Shown: one piece after another, positions 38,744 through 45,492 of the stretch | Layout of the letters: each line of letters opens with the position of its first letter | Position numbering within the stretch: the first letter of the stretch is position 1 | Source: a bacterium | Lineage (GTDB): Bacteria; Patescibacteriota; Patescibacteriia; UBA2591; MWDC01 | Length of the DNA stretch: 45,492 nt | Direction: 5' to 3' | Assembly: GCA_021158435.1 (NCBI GenBank) | Contig: JAGGUQ010000010.1 | Coordinates: 1 to 45,492 of the forward strand | Program-made: the position numbers and the translations under genes | Notes under the pieces: generated by a model | What the model was told of the DNA's origin: nothing | Database searches by the model: none | Seen by the model: the letters and a program-made list of their open reading frames with translations, nothing else

Positions 38744-39655
38744 ATGAATCAGGATCTGATTATAATTTCAGCAATATTCATTCTAGGAATTGGGGCTATT
38801 TTTATTTACCTCAAAAAGAGGTTGGATAAAATTCATTCCTCTTCTTTAGAGGAAAATTTAAACTTTCTTAACCAGAATATTCAGAATGTAGAACAAAATC
38901 TCAGCCTTCAGGTAAGCAGGCTTTATGAAAGTTTGGGCAATTTGGCAGAAATAGGAAGAGGCATTAAGTCGTTTTCGGAACTTTTAAGTGTTCCAAAATT
39001 TAGAGGAAATATTGGCGAAGAAGTGCTCCGAAATTTATTAGAACAATACTTTGCCAAAGATCTATATTCTCTTCAATACACTTTTAAAAGCGGAGAAAGA
39101 GTAGATGCTATTTTAAAAACTAAAGAAGGAATTATTCCGATAGATGCTAAATTCCCTTTAGAAAATTTTCAGAAATGGGTAAAAGCACAAACTGAAGAAG
39201 AAAAAAGCAAACATTTTAAAGTATTTATTAATGATGTGAAAAAACACATTTCAAAAATTTCAAAAAAATATATTCTTCCTGAAGAAGGAACAGTAGATTT
39301 TGCAATAATGTATATACCATCAGAAGCAATTTATTATGAAATAATCCAGAGCGGGGGGGATATTATTGAATATGCCCGTGAACAAAATGTTTATTTTACT
39401 TCTCCAAACAGTTTTTATTACTTTCTGAAAATAATAATGGCTTCAATGCAGGGGGCAAAAATACAGGAACAGGCAAAAGAAATACTAAAATTGTTGGAAG
39501 GTATAAGGAAAGACAGCCAAAAATTTGCTGATTATTTGCGTTTAGTTAATACTCATTTTAATAATGCAAGAAATGCTTTAGAGCAAGCAAATAATGAATA
39601 TAAAAGTCTGACTTTAAAGATTGAACAAACAAAAATGTTAAAAGGTAAGAAATAA
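38744..39655 (+). CDS. rmuC: RmuC-family protein
   Basis: RmuC proteins have a predicted nuclease fold and limit recombination at inverted repeats. Residues about 5-22 are one membrane helix (LIIISAIFILGIGAIFIYL). A coiled coil follows (SSLEENLNFLNQNIQNVEQN). The conserved core has FRGNIGEEVLRNLLEQYF, then the PD-(D/E)XK-like GERVDAILKTKEGIIPIDAKFP, with Asp and D-x-K residues. The length is 303 aa from the ATG. An in-frame TTG 12 codons upstream (38708) would overlap the ligase gene and is less likely. The permease ATG follows directly after the stop. Confidence 0.9.
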   Translation: MNQDLIIISAIFILGIGAIFIYLKKRLDKIHSSSLEENLNFLNQNIQNVEQNLSLQVSRLYESLGNLAEIGRGIKSFSELLSVPKFRGNIGEEVLRNLLEQYFAKDLYSLQYTFKSGERVDAILKTKEGIIPIDAKFPLENFQKWVKAQTEEEKSKHFKVFINDVKKHISKISKKYILPEEGTVDFAIMYIPSEAIYYEIIQSGGDIIEYAREQNVYFTSPNSFYYFLKIIMASMQGAKIQEQAKEILKLLEGIRKDSQKFADYLRLVNTHFNNARNALEQANNEYKSLTLKIEQTKMLKGKK

Positions 39656-40792
39656 ATGAAAAGAGAAAGATTAAACTTTTTATTAGCAACAAGTGTTTTT
39701 ATTGGAACTATTATTGGGGCGGGGATTTTTGCTTTGCCTTATGTTTTTGCTCAGTCAGGATTTGGCATAGGTTTATTCTGGCTTTTTTTAATTTGCTTTA
39801 TTTTAATTTTGACTACTTGTGCTTATGCTGAAGTGGTTCTTCGGACATCTAAAGATATGGAAATGCCCGGATATGTTAATCATTATTTAGGCAGAAAGGG
39901 GAAAGTTATTATTAGTTTATCTTTAATTTTAGGAATTTATGCAGCTTTAATAGGATATAGTATAGGTATTGGCAATTTTCTGGAAGGTGTCATCGGTCCA
40001 ATAGATCAAAATGGGCTTTTCTGGAAATTAATAACTTTATTTGGGTTGGGGGTTATCCTTTATTTGGAAATTAAAGCAATTAGTCGACTGGAACTTGCCA
40101 TGGCTGGTGGGATACTTATTTCTATAATCATAATTTTCTTTGATGGCTTTCACTTTATTAAACTTTCTAATTTAGGTTACTTAAACTACTCAAATTTCTT
40201 CGCTCCTTTTGGAGCAGTTCTTTTTGCTTTTGGGGGAGCAACGGCTGTCCCTACAATGAAACGAATTCTTTCAAAGAATGTTCGGAATCTAAAAAAGTCT
40301 ATTCTTACCGGCAATCTTATTGTGGCCTTAGTTTATACTATTTTTACTTTTACTATTTTAGGTATTAGTGGTCGCAACACACCTATGCAGGCAATTGATA
40401 ACTTAGGTAGTTTAATTTCAGATTTCTCTTGGAAATTAGGTATTATTTTAGGCATCTGCACTATGAGCACTTCTTTCTTATCTTTAGGATATATATTAAT
40501 GCAGGTTTACAAAAAAGATTATAATATGCCTAAATTTCCGTCCTGGACTTTAGTAATTCTTATTCCTTTACTTTTGATTGTTTTAGGTTTGAGGAATTTT
40601 ATTACGGTAATTAGCATAGGAGGGGGATTGTTATCAGGAGTCCAGGGGGTTATTTTGCTTTTAACCTGGCAAAAAGCTCGAAGTCAGGGAGATAGGATTC
40701 CTGAGTTTAAAATAAAAATTAGCCAACCACTATTTTACTTCATTATATTTATCTTTTGTTTAGGAATAATTTCACAAATATTTGTCCTATGA
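39656..40792 (+). CDS. Amino-acid permease (HAAAP/APC type)
   Basis: A 378-aa secondary transporter with about 11 helices. The start TSVFIGTIIGAGIFALPYVFAQ is the substrate- and ion-binding first helix of the APC superfamily, closest in type to the aromatic amino-acid (HAAAP) permeases. The segment FFAPFGAVLFAFGGATAVPTM also fits this group, in its fifth or sixth helix. The substrate is probably an amino acid taken up from outside, in keeping with an organism of limited biosynthesis. The TGA stop overlaps the ackA start as ATGA. Confidence 0.82.
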   Translation: MKRERLNFLLATSVFIGTIIGAGIFALPYVFAQSGFGIGLFWLFLICFILILTTCAYAEVVLRTSKDMEMPGYVNHYLGRKGKVIISLSLILGIYAALIGYSIGIGNFLEGVIGPIDQNGLFWKLITLFGLGVILYLEIKAISRLELAMAGGILISIIIIFFDGFHFIKLSNLGYLNYSNFFAPFGAVLFAFGGATAVPTMKRILSKNVRNLKKSILTGNLIVALVYTIFTFTILGISGRNTPMQAIDNLGSLISDFSWKLGIILGICTMSTSFLSLGYILMQVYKKDYNMPKFPSWTLVILIPLLLIVLGLRNFITVISIGGGLLSGVQGVILLLTWQKARSQGDRIPEFKIKISQPLFYFIIFIFCLGIISQIFVL

Positions 40793-41838
40793 AAGTAATG
40801 GTTGTTTTTAATGGGGGAAGTACTTCTATAAAGTATAAAATTTTCTCTACTAATTTACGTTTAATCAAACAAGGGGCAGTAACAAATTTGCCAGCAGATA
40901 ATCTTTCTTTATATAAAAAGGGAATAAAAAAGGCTTTTAAGGAAATTTTCTGCTTTAAAAAAGATATTATTTTAATTGGCCACCGGGTTGTTCATGGCGG
41001 AGAAAAATTTACTCAGCCAATTTTAATAAAAAACAATAAAACTATTAAAGAATTAGCTAAATATAATCATCTTGCTCCACTACACAATCCTTTTAACATT
41101 GCTATTCTTAAACAAGCTTATAAGTATTTCCCAAAAGCTTTTCAAGTTGCTGTTTTTGATACAGGCTTTTTTGCTAATTTACCTGAAGAAGCGAAAATTT
41201 ATGGCTTGCCCCCATTATTTCTTAAGAAGTTTAAAATTCAAAGATTTGGATTTCATGGCCTTTCCCATGAATACGCTTTGAATCAAGCTTGCAAAAAACT
41301 TTCCAAAAATCCAAAAAAGATAAACTTGATCACTGCTCATTTAGGCGGTGGGACAAGTATTTGCGCTATAAAAAAAGGGAAAGCAATTGATATTAGTATG
41401 GGTTTTACTCCTTTAGAAGGCCCTCTTATGATGAGAAGGGCTGGGAGTTTGGATCCAGGGATAATTTTTTACCTTCTTAAAAGCGGATACAAAGCAAAAG
41501 AATTGGAAAAAATTGTTAATTTTGAAAGTGGATTTTTTGGGTATTTAAAAACAGATGATTTTCAAGAAGTCTTGAAAAAGGTAAAATCTAAAGATAAAAA
41601 AGCTACTTGTATTTTTAATGCTTATATTTATCAAATACAGAAATATATAGGTGCTTATTATGTACTTTTAAAACATATTGATGCTATTATTTTTACTGGG
41701 GCTATTGGATCTGGCGACCCTTATACTAGGAGAAAAATCTGTCAAAATATAGAATTTCTCAAAAAAATACCAGTTTTAAGCATTAAATCAAATGAAGAGC
41801 TTTTAATTGCTCAGAAAGCAATAAGGTTCTTAAAATAA
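40789..41838 (+). CDS. ackA: Acetate kinase
   Basis: Interconverts acetyl-phosphate plus ADP and acetate plus ATP. The ASKHA motifs are VVFNGGSTSIKYKIF at the N-terminus, GHRVVHGGEKF near residue 65, HLAPLHNPFNI, AVFDTGFFANLP, RFGFHGLSHEYA, AHLGGGTSICAI and SMGFTPLEGPLMM. The segment that normally reads GTRSGDIDP is RRAGSLDP here; the arginine is kept. The length of 349 aa is shorter than the usual about 400. The start that overlaps the permease stop was chosen; a second ATG follows three codons later. It pairs functionally with PduL at 12.6 kb. Confidence 0.93.
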   Translation: MKVMVVFNGGSTSIKYKIFSTNLRLIKQGAVTNLPADNLSLYKKGIKKAFKEIFCFKKDIILIGHRVVHGGEKFTQPILIKNNKTIKELAKYNHLAPLHNPFNIAILKQAYKYFPKAFQVAVFDTGFFANLPEEAKIYGLPPLFLKKFKIQRFGFHGLSHEYALNQACKKLSKNPKKINLITAHLGGGTSICAIKKGKAIDISMGFTPLEGPLMMRRAGSLDPGIIFYLLKSGYKAKELEKIVNFESGFFGYLKTDDFQEVLKKVKSKDKKATCIFNAYIYQIQKYIGAYYVLLKHIDAIIFTGAIGSGDPYTRRKICQNIEFLKKIPVLSIKSNEELLIAQKAIRFLK

Positions 41839-41858
41839 AAAACGTTGTCCTTTTAAAA

Positions 41859-41886
41859 TTGACTTTTTTCGAAATTATGGTATTGT
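41859..41886 (+). promoter_or_regulatory. Candidate promoter of mutM-argS
   Basis: TTGACT (41859-41864) and TATTGT (41881-41886) are 16 bases apart. The start near 41893 leaves a leader of under 20 bases before the mutM ATG. Confidence 0.4.
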
Positions 41887-41909
41887 TATAGAAAATAAAG
41901 AAAGAATTT

Positions 41910-42734
41910 ATGCCTGAATTACCTGAAGTAGAAACGATTCGCCAACAATTACTTAAAGAAATTGTTGGTAAAAAAATAAAAGAGTTAACTATTAATGACT
42001 CCCAAATAATTAATCTTCCTCCAGAAAAATTCCAAGCTTTGTTAACTGGGGTAAAGATTAAAGATATCCGAAGAAGGGCAAAGCTTTTAATTTTCGATTT
42101 TGATAATGATTACTCTTTAATAGTTCACTTAAAATTAACTGGCAGATTTATTTATTTTAAAAACAATCAGAAAATTAAGGATAAGGCCCATCTTATTTTT
42201 ATTTTTCAAGATAAGACAAAGCTTTTGTATCAAGATGTTAGGAAGTTTGGTTACTTAAAATTAGTCCCAACTAACTTAGCTCAAGATATTATAAAGGCCC
42301 ATAATTTTGGGCCTGAAGTTTTAGATAAAGACTTTACTTTAGAGCGATTTGAGAAAGTCATTCGCCAAAAACCAAAAGCTAAAATAAAGCCCTTGCTTAT
42401 GGATCAGAGCATTCTAGCTGGCATAGGGAATGTTTATAGTCAAGAAGCCTGTTTCCGGGCGGGAATTAATCCCCAAAGAACTGTTAAATCATTAAGTAAA
42501 GAAGATGTAAAACGACTTTATCAAGCTCTTAAGAAAGTAGTTGTGCTAGCTCTTAAAAAAAGAGGCTCTTCTGTTGATACATATTTAGATATTTATGGGA
42601 AAAGGGGTGATTTTGAGCCATTATTAAAAGTTTATGGCAGAGAAAATAAACCTTGTTTTAACTGCGGAGCAAAAATAAAAAGAATAAAAATGAATGGCCG
42701 AAGCACCTATTTTTGTCCTAAATGTCAAAAATAA
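41910..42734 (+). CDS. mutM: Formamidopyrimidine-DNA glycosylase
   Basis: Removes 8-oxoguanine and formamidopyrimidines and nicks the strand. The mature N-terminus PELPEVETIRQQL carries the catalytic proline (Pro2) and Glu3. The helix-two-turn-helix region has DQSILAGIGNVYSQEACFRAGI near 170-190. The beta-turn residue Lys is in RRAKLLIFDF. The C-terminal zinc finger is CFNCGAKIKRIKMNGRSTYF followed by CPKC, complete with four cysteines. The length of 274 aa is normal. argS starts 13 bases before its end. Confidence 0.97.
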   Translation: MPELPEVETIRQQLLKEIVGKKIKELTINDSQIINLPPEKFQALLTGVKIKDIRRRAKLLIFDFDNDYSLIVHLKLTGRFIYFKNNQKIKDKAHLIFIFQDKTKLLYQDVRKFGYLKLVPTNLAQDIIKAHNFGPEVLDKDFTLERFEKVIRQKPKAKIKPLLMDQSILAGIGNVYSQEACFRAGINPQRTVKSLSKEDVKRLYQALKKVVVLALKKRGSSVDTYLDIYGKRGDFEPLLKVYGRENKPCFNCGAKIKRIKMNGRSTYFCPKCQK

Positions 42735-44449
42735 ACATTTTATCTATGGGAAAGTTTGAAAAAGAAATTCTTTCTTCTTTAAAAAAAGTTTTTCCTGAAA
42801 TAAAATCTTTGCCGGAATTAGAAATTCCCCCAGATCCAAAAATGGGGGATTTAGGTTTTGGATGCTTTTCTTTATCTAAAGAGCTTCAAAAGCCCCCTGA
42901 AAAAATAGCCGAAACATTAGCCTTGAAAATAAAACCTAGTGCTTTCATTGAAAAAGTAAAAAACTATGGACCTTATTTAAACTTTTTCTTTAAAAAACAA
43001 GTTTGTCTTCCCTTAATCCTAAAAACAATCTTTTTAGAAAAAGATTTATTTCTTAAAGAGTATAAGAATAGAAACATTTTAATAGAATTTTCTTCTCCTA
43101 ATACCAATAAACCTTTACATCTAGGCCATTTAAGAAACACTGTCCTTGGAAATGCTATAAGCAATCTTTTTGCTAAAGTTGGAGCAAGAGTTATTAGAAT
43201 TAACCTAATTAATGATAGGGGAATACCTATTATAAAAGCAATGATTGGTTGGGAAAAGTGGGGGAAAGGGAAAACTCCAGAAACAGAAAAAGTGAAATCT
43301 GACCATTTTGTTGGCTATTATTATGTACTTTTTGAAACTAAAGCTAAAGAACTGCCTGAAATTAAAAAATACCCCCAAGAATTACTAAAAAAATGGGAAA
43401 AAAAGCATCCAGGGACCCTACTTCTTTGGCAGAAAATAAATAATTGGGCTTTAAAAGGATTTTCCCAGACTTATAAAAAATTAGGGGTTAGTTTTGATAA
43501 AATAGAATTTGAAAGTGAAGTTTATGAATCAGGCAAAAAAATAATCAAAAGAGCTTTAAGAAAGAAAATAGTTCAAAAAAGGACAGATGGAGCTATAGAA
43601 ATTGATCTTGAGAATTTAGGTAAAAAGGTTTTGCTTAGACCAGATGGAACAAGCGTATATATCACTCAAGATATTGGTTTAGCGTATAAAAGAGTAAAGG
43701 AGTTTCAACTGGATAAATTAATTTATGTTGTTGCTTCAGAACAGGATTACTATTTTCAATGCCTTTTTAAAACATTAAAAAAATTAGGATTAAAAAATGT
43801 TAAAAATTTTTATCACCTTTCCTATGGATTAGTAAATTTACCAGAAGGAAAGATGAAATCTCGTGAAGGAAAAGTAGTTGACGCTGATGACTTAATTCAA
43901 CAAATGGAAGATATGGCGCAAAAAGAAGTTCAATCCCGCTGGCCTGATACTCCAATAGAAAAAATAAACCAAAGAGCAGAGAAAATAGCTTTAGCAGCAA
44001 TTAAGTTTTATTTACTTTATTTTACCCCTCCACGGAATATTCTTTTTGATCCTAAAAAATCTTTATCTATCGAAGAATTAGGGGGTCCATATCTTCTTTA
44101 CACTTATGCTCGAGCTAATAGTATTCTAGAAAAAAGTAAATATAACTTACAGATAAAAGATATTGGGAATATTGATTTTTCCAAGCTGGATACAGAAAAG
44201 GATTTAAATATTTTTAGAAATCTCTTTTTCTGGCCAGAAATAATAAAAAAGTCTGTTAAAGAATACAACCCTGCTCATTTAGCTAATTTCCTTATAAAAA
44301 TAGCTCAAAGTTTTAATGAATTTTACCATTCAGAAAAAGTTATTAATTCTTCACTAGAAAAGCAAAGGGTCTTTTTAGTGAAAGCAGTTGCTAAAGTAAT
44401 TAAGGATGGTTTGAATTTATTGGGGATTGATGTAATTAAAAAAATGTAA
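42722..44449 (+). CDS. argS: Arginyl-tRNA synthetase
   Basis: A class I synthetase. The N-terminal Add1 domain has PPDPKMGDLGFGCFSLSKEL. The HIGH-type signature is PLHLGHLRNTVLGNAI near residues 131-146, preceded by FSSPNTNKP. The KMSKS-equivalent is GKMKSREGKVVDADDL near residue 378. The helical C-terminal domain ends with LNLLGIDVIKKM. The length of 575 aa is normal. It overlaps mutM by 13 bases. A later ATG (codon 9) would remove the overlap, so the exact start is open. Confidence 0.96.
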   Translation: MSKINILSMGKFEKEILSSLKKVFPEIKSLPELEIPPDPKMGDLGFGCFSLSKELQKPPEKIAETLALKIKPSAFIEKVKNYGPYLNFFFKKQVCLPLILKTIFLEKDLFLKEYKNRNILIEFSSPNTNKPLHLGHLRNTVLGNAISNLFAKVGARVIRINLINDRGIPIIKAMIGWEKWGKGKTPETEKVKSDHFVGYYYVLFETKAKELPEIKKYPQELLKKWEKKHPGTLLLWQKINNWALKGFSQTYKKLGVSFDKIEFESEVYESGKKIIKRALRKKIVQKRTDGAIEIDLENLGKKVLLRPDGTSVYITQDIGLAYKRVKEFQLDKLIYVVASEQDYYFQCLFKTLKKLGLKNVKNFYHLSYGLVNLPEGKMKSREGKVVDADDLIQQMEDMAQKEVQSRWPDTPIEKINQRAEKIALAAIKFYLLYFTPPRNILFDPKKSLSIEELGGPYLLYTYARANSILEKSKYNLQIKDIGNIDFSKLDTEKDLNIFRNLFFWPEIIKKSVKEYNPAHLANFLIKIAQSFNEFYHSEKVINSSLEKQRVFLVKAVAKVIKDGLNLLGIDVIKKM

Positions 44450-44459
44450 TTGGTTTGAT

Positions 44460-44723
44460 ATGTCTGAATTTGAAGATAAAGTGTTAAGGATTGTTAAGAA
44501 AATACCACCTGGTAAAACTATGTCTTACAAACAAGTAGCTGAGAAAGCAGGTTCGCCAAAAGCTTGGCGAGCTGTTGGCTCCTGTTTAAAGAAAAACAAT
44601 AATCCGGCTATACCTTGTCACCGGGTTATTAAATCAGATGGTAGTCCTGGTGGATATAATAAGGGGAGGAAGTTAAAAATTAAAAAATTAAAACAAGAAG
44701 GTGCACAAATTAAAGAACTTTAG
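44460..44723 (+). CDS. Single-domain O6-alkylguanine-DNA alkyltransferase (MGMT)
   Basis: Repairs O6-alkylguanine by transferring the alkyl group to its own cysteine. The 87-aa protein holds only the DNA-binding/active-site domain. The active site is IPCHRVI with Cys53, the arginine finger is RAVGSCL (Arg37), and the winged helix contains MSYKQVAEKAG. The usual N-terminal about 80-residue domain is missing. Because the cysteine is kept, this is a suicide repair protein rather than a cysteine-less alkyltransferase-like (ATL) protein. It is convergent with the PHP gene, with no intergenic base. Confidence 0.85.
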   Translation: MSEFEDKVLRIVKKIPPGKTMSYKQVAEKAGSPKAWRAVGSCLKKNNNPAIPCHRVIKSDGSPGGYNKGRKLKIKKLKQEGAQIKEL

Positions 44724-45395
44724 CTACTTCAGTTTGAATTCATAAATAAATAAAATTTTTATCATCTCCAATAAAGATAAGGACTGAGATTTGTTCTTTA
44801 TTTTTTTCTCTCTTATAGCTTTAAAAATTTCTTTAGCCTCCAATCTGTCTGCTTCAATTAAAGCATAACTTATATCAAGGTACTTTAAAATATGAGTGTC
44901 TGAAGTTGCCAGATAGGGTTTATTATACCTTTTAGCAATTTCTTTAGCTTTTTTATTAAAATTAAGTTTTGGATGCCAAAACCAAGAAAATTCTATAGCA
45001 TCAAATATATCAATGTTTTTTTCTAAACTTTTACCCAGTGTCTTGGTTGAAGGAAAATAAGGGTGAGGGGCAAGAACAAAAACATCAGGATTTTTTCTTT
45101 TATATTCCCTTAGTTGACTAAAGGTTTGGATGTTTTCTATATCTTTTTGACAATTTAGGATAACTACTTCTTTTCTGTTAATCTTTTTTTCAATACCTGG
45201 TATGAGAAGCATTCCTTTTTTCTTAGCATAAACACCCATTTTTTCTTGAAAAACAAATTTTTCGTGGCAAGTTAAAGCAAGAATGTTGAAATTAAATTTT
45301 TTAGCTTGGTCTATAGCTTGGTAAATATTATATTTTATTCCACTATCTTTAGGATCTTCGGATGTGTGTAGGTGGAGGTTTGCCTTGAAAATCAT
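44724..45395 (-). CDS. PHP-domain metal-dependent hydrolase
   Basis: A PHP (polymerase and histidinol phosphatase) superfamily protein of 223 aa. The first metal motif is ANLHLHTSEDPKDSG near residues 4-18. Further ligands are TCHEKF (His44), PGIEKKI, LAPHPYFPS and the C-terminal SDTHIL. The proteins in this group cleave phosphoesters; a nucleotide, histidinol phosphate or sugar phosphate substrate cannot be chosen. The C-terminus is basic and hydrophobic (MIKILFIYEFKLK). It is alone on the minus strand here. Confidence 0.85.
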   Translation of the reverse strand: MIFKANLHLHTSEDPKDSGIKYNIYQAIDQAKKFNFNILALTCHEKFVFQEKMGVYAKKKGMLLIPGIEKKINRKEVVILNCQKDIENIQTFSQLREYKRKNPDVFVLAPHPYFPSTKTLGKSLEKNIDIFDAIEFSWFWHPKLNFNKKAKEIAKRYNKPYLATSDTHILKYLDISYALIEADRLEAKEIFKAIREKKIKNKSQSLSLLEMIKILFIYEFKLK

Positions 45396-45476
45396 AATTT
45401 ATTCTGATAAAATAAAATAGATTTTATTTTATATTTTTTTTAAAAAATATCAAATAGCTTAGTGTCTAATTTTTGT

Positions 45477-45492
45477 TGCGGGGTCGTCTAAT
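45477..45492 (+). tRNA. Start of a tRNA gene, cut by the window end (possibly tRNA-Gln)
   Basis: The last 16 bases read TGCGGGG-TC-GTCTAAT. This fits a 7-nt acceptor, T8 and a GTCT D-stem leading into a D-loop. U at position 1 is typical of bacterial tRNA-Gln. The rest lies outside, so neither identity nor even its being a tRNA can be confirmed. Confidence 0.4.

Noticed and set aside
16828-40792. UGA recoding (glycine) as in Gracilibacteria/Absconditabacteria
   Set aside because: TGA closes the glycan ligase, ROK kinase, gap and permease genes exactly where the proteins should end, and read-through is not needed anywhere.
44770-44810. Hairpin AATAAAGA/TCTTTATT followed by T run as a terminator of the MGMT gene
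   Set aside because: The stem is A-U rich with only one G-C pair and has a 17-base loop. It is too weak to call, although its position within the convergent PHP gene parallels the rplL case.

Overview
The window is AT-rich, densely packed bacterial chromosome. About 45 protein genes are visible and nearly all lie on the + strand. Many neighbours are a few bases apart or overlap as ATGA or TAATG. Candidate Phyla Radiation (Patescibacteria), most likely the Parcubacteria group, is the best guess. The reasons are shortened versions of universal proteins (TsaB, YbeY, a one-domain MGMT), a DUF5667-like 'SPFYFLKNL' coiled-coil protein, fibronectin-III/WIP-repeat secreted proteins, O-antigen-ligase/TPR fusions, a PduL plus AckA acetate route, and a scarcity of Shine-Dalgarno sites. 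TGA ends several genes (for example gap, the ROK kinase and the 39.7 kb permease), so the UGA=Gly code of Gracilibacteria/Absconditabacteria does not apply. The taxon is inferred; no 16S gene is present.

Layout. 0-2.1 kb: serS-truB. 2.1-4.3 kb: a secreted FN3 protein on the minus strand, divergent from a self-contained unknown gene with its own promoter, strong SD and terminator. 4.3-6.6 kb: small membrane protein, DUF5667-like coiled-coil envelope protein, DUF498 protein, then two back-to-back terminators. 6.7-13.2 kb: truncated ybeY, ftsA, ftsZ, gyrB, PfkB kinase, pduL. 13.2-13.5 kb: duplicated-arm terminator, tandem GC-rich repeats and a minus-strand tRNA-Pro(CGG). 13.5-18.6 kb: ychF, an O-antigen-ligase/TPR protein, pgk, hsp20. 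18.6-19.8 kb: rplJ-rplL behind a leader with two mutually exclusive hairpins. 19.7-21.7 kb (minus): a PP2C-like/transmembrane/beta-propeller protein. 21.8-27.3 kb: mini-tsaB, ROK kinase, rpsB, tsf, PSP1 protein, DJ-1/PfpI protein, gap, small membrane protein.

27.3-31.3 kb: two DnaA-box-like sites, dnaA, an ATP-cone/PD-(D/E)XK nuclease, and a GspE/PilB ATPase. 31.3-38.7 kb: a surface-glycan cluster (GT2, GT4, a large polytopic protein, two small membrane proteins, a second O-antigen-ligase/TPR protein). 38.7-45.4 kb: rmuC, an amino-acid permease, ackA, mutM, argS, an MGMT-domain protein and a minus-strand PHP protein. The last bases look like the start of another tRNA.

The gene set covers translation, cell division, replication initiation and topology, lower glycolysis (gap, pgk), substrate-level ATP formation through acetate (PduL plus AckA), DNA repair, and a substantial investment in cell-surface proteins and glycans. 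The least explained pieces are the unknown 3.5 kb gene, the pseudophosphatase/beta-propeller protein, the ATP-cone nuclease after dnaA, the catalytically broken YbeY, the tRNA-Pro with altered elbow bases, and the rplJ leader switch.
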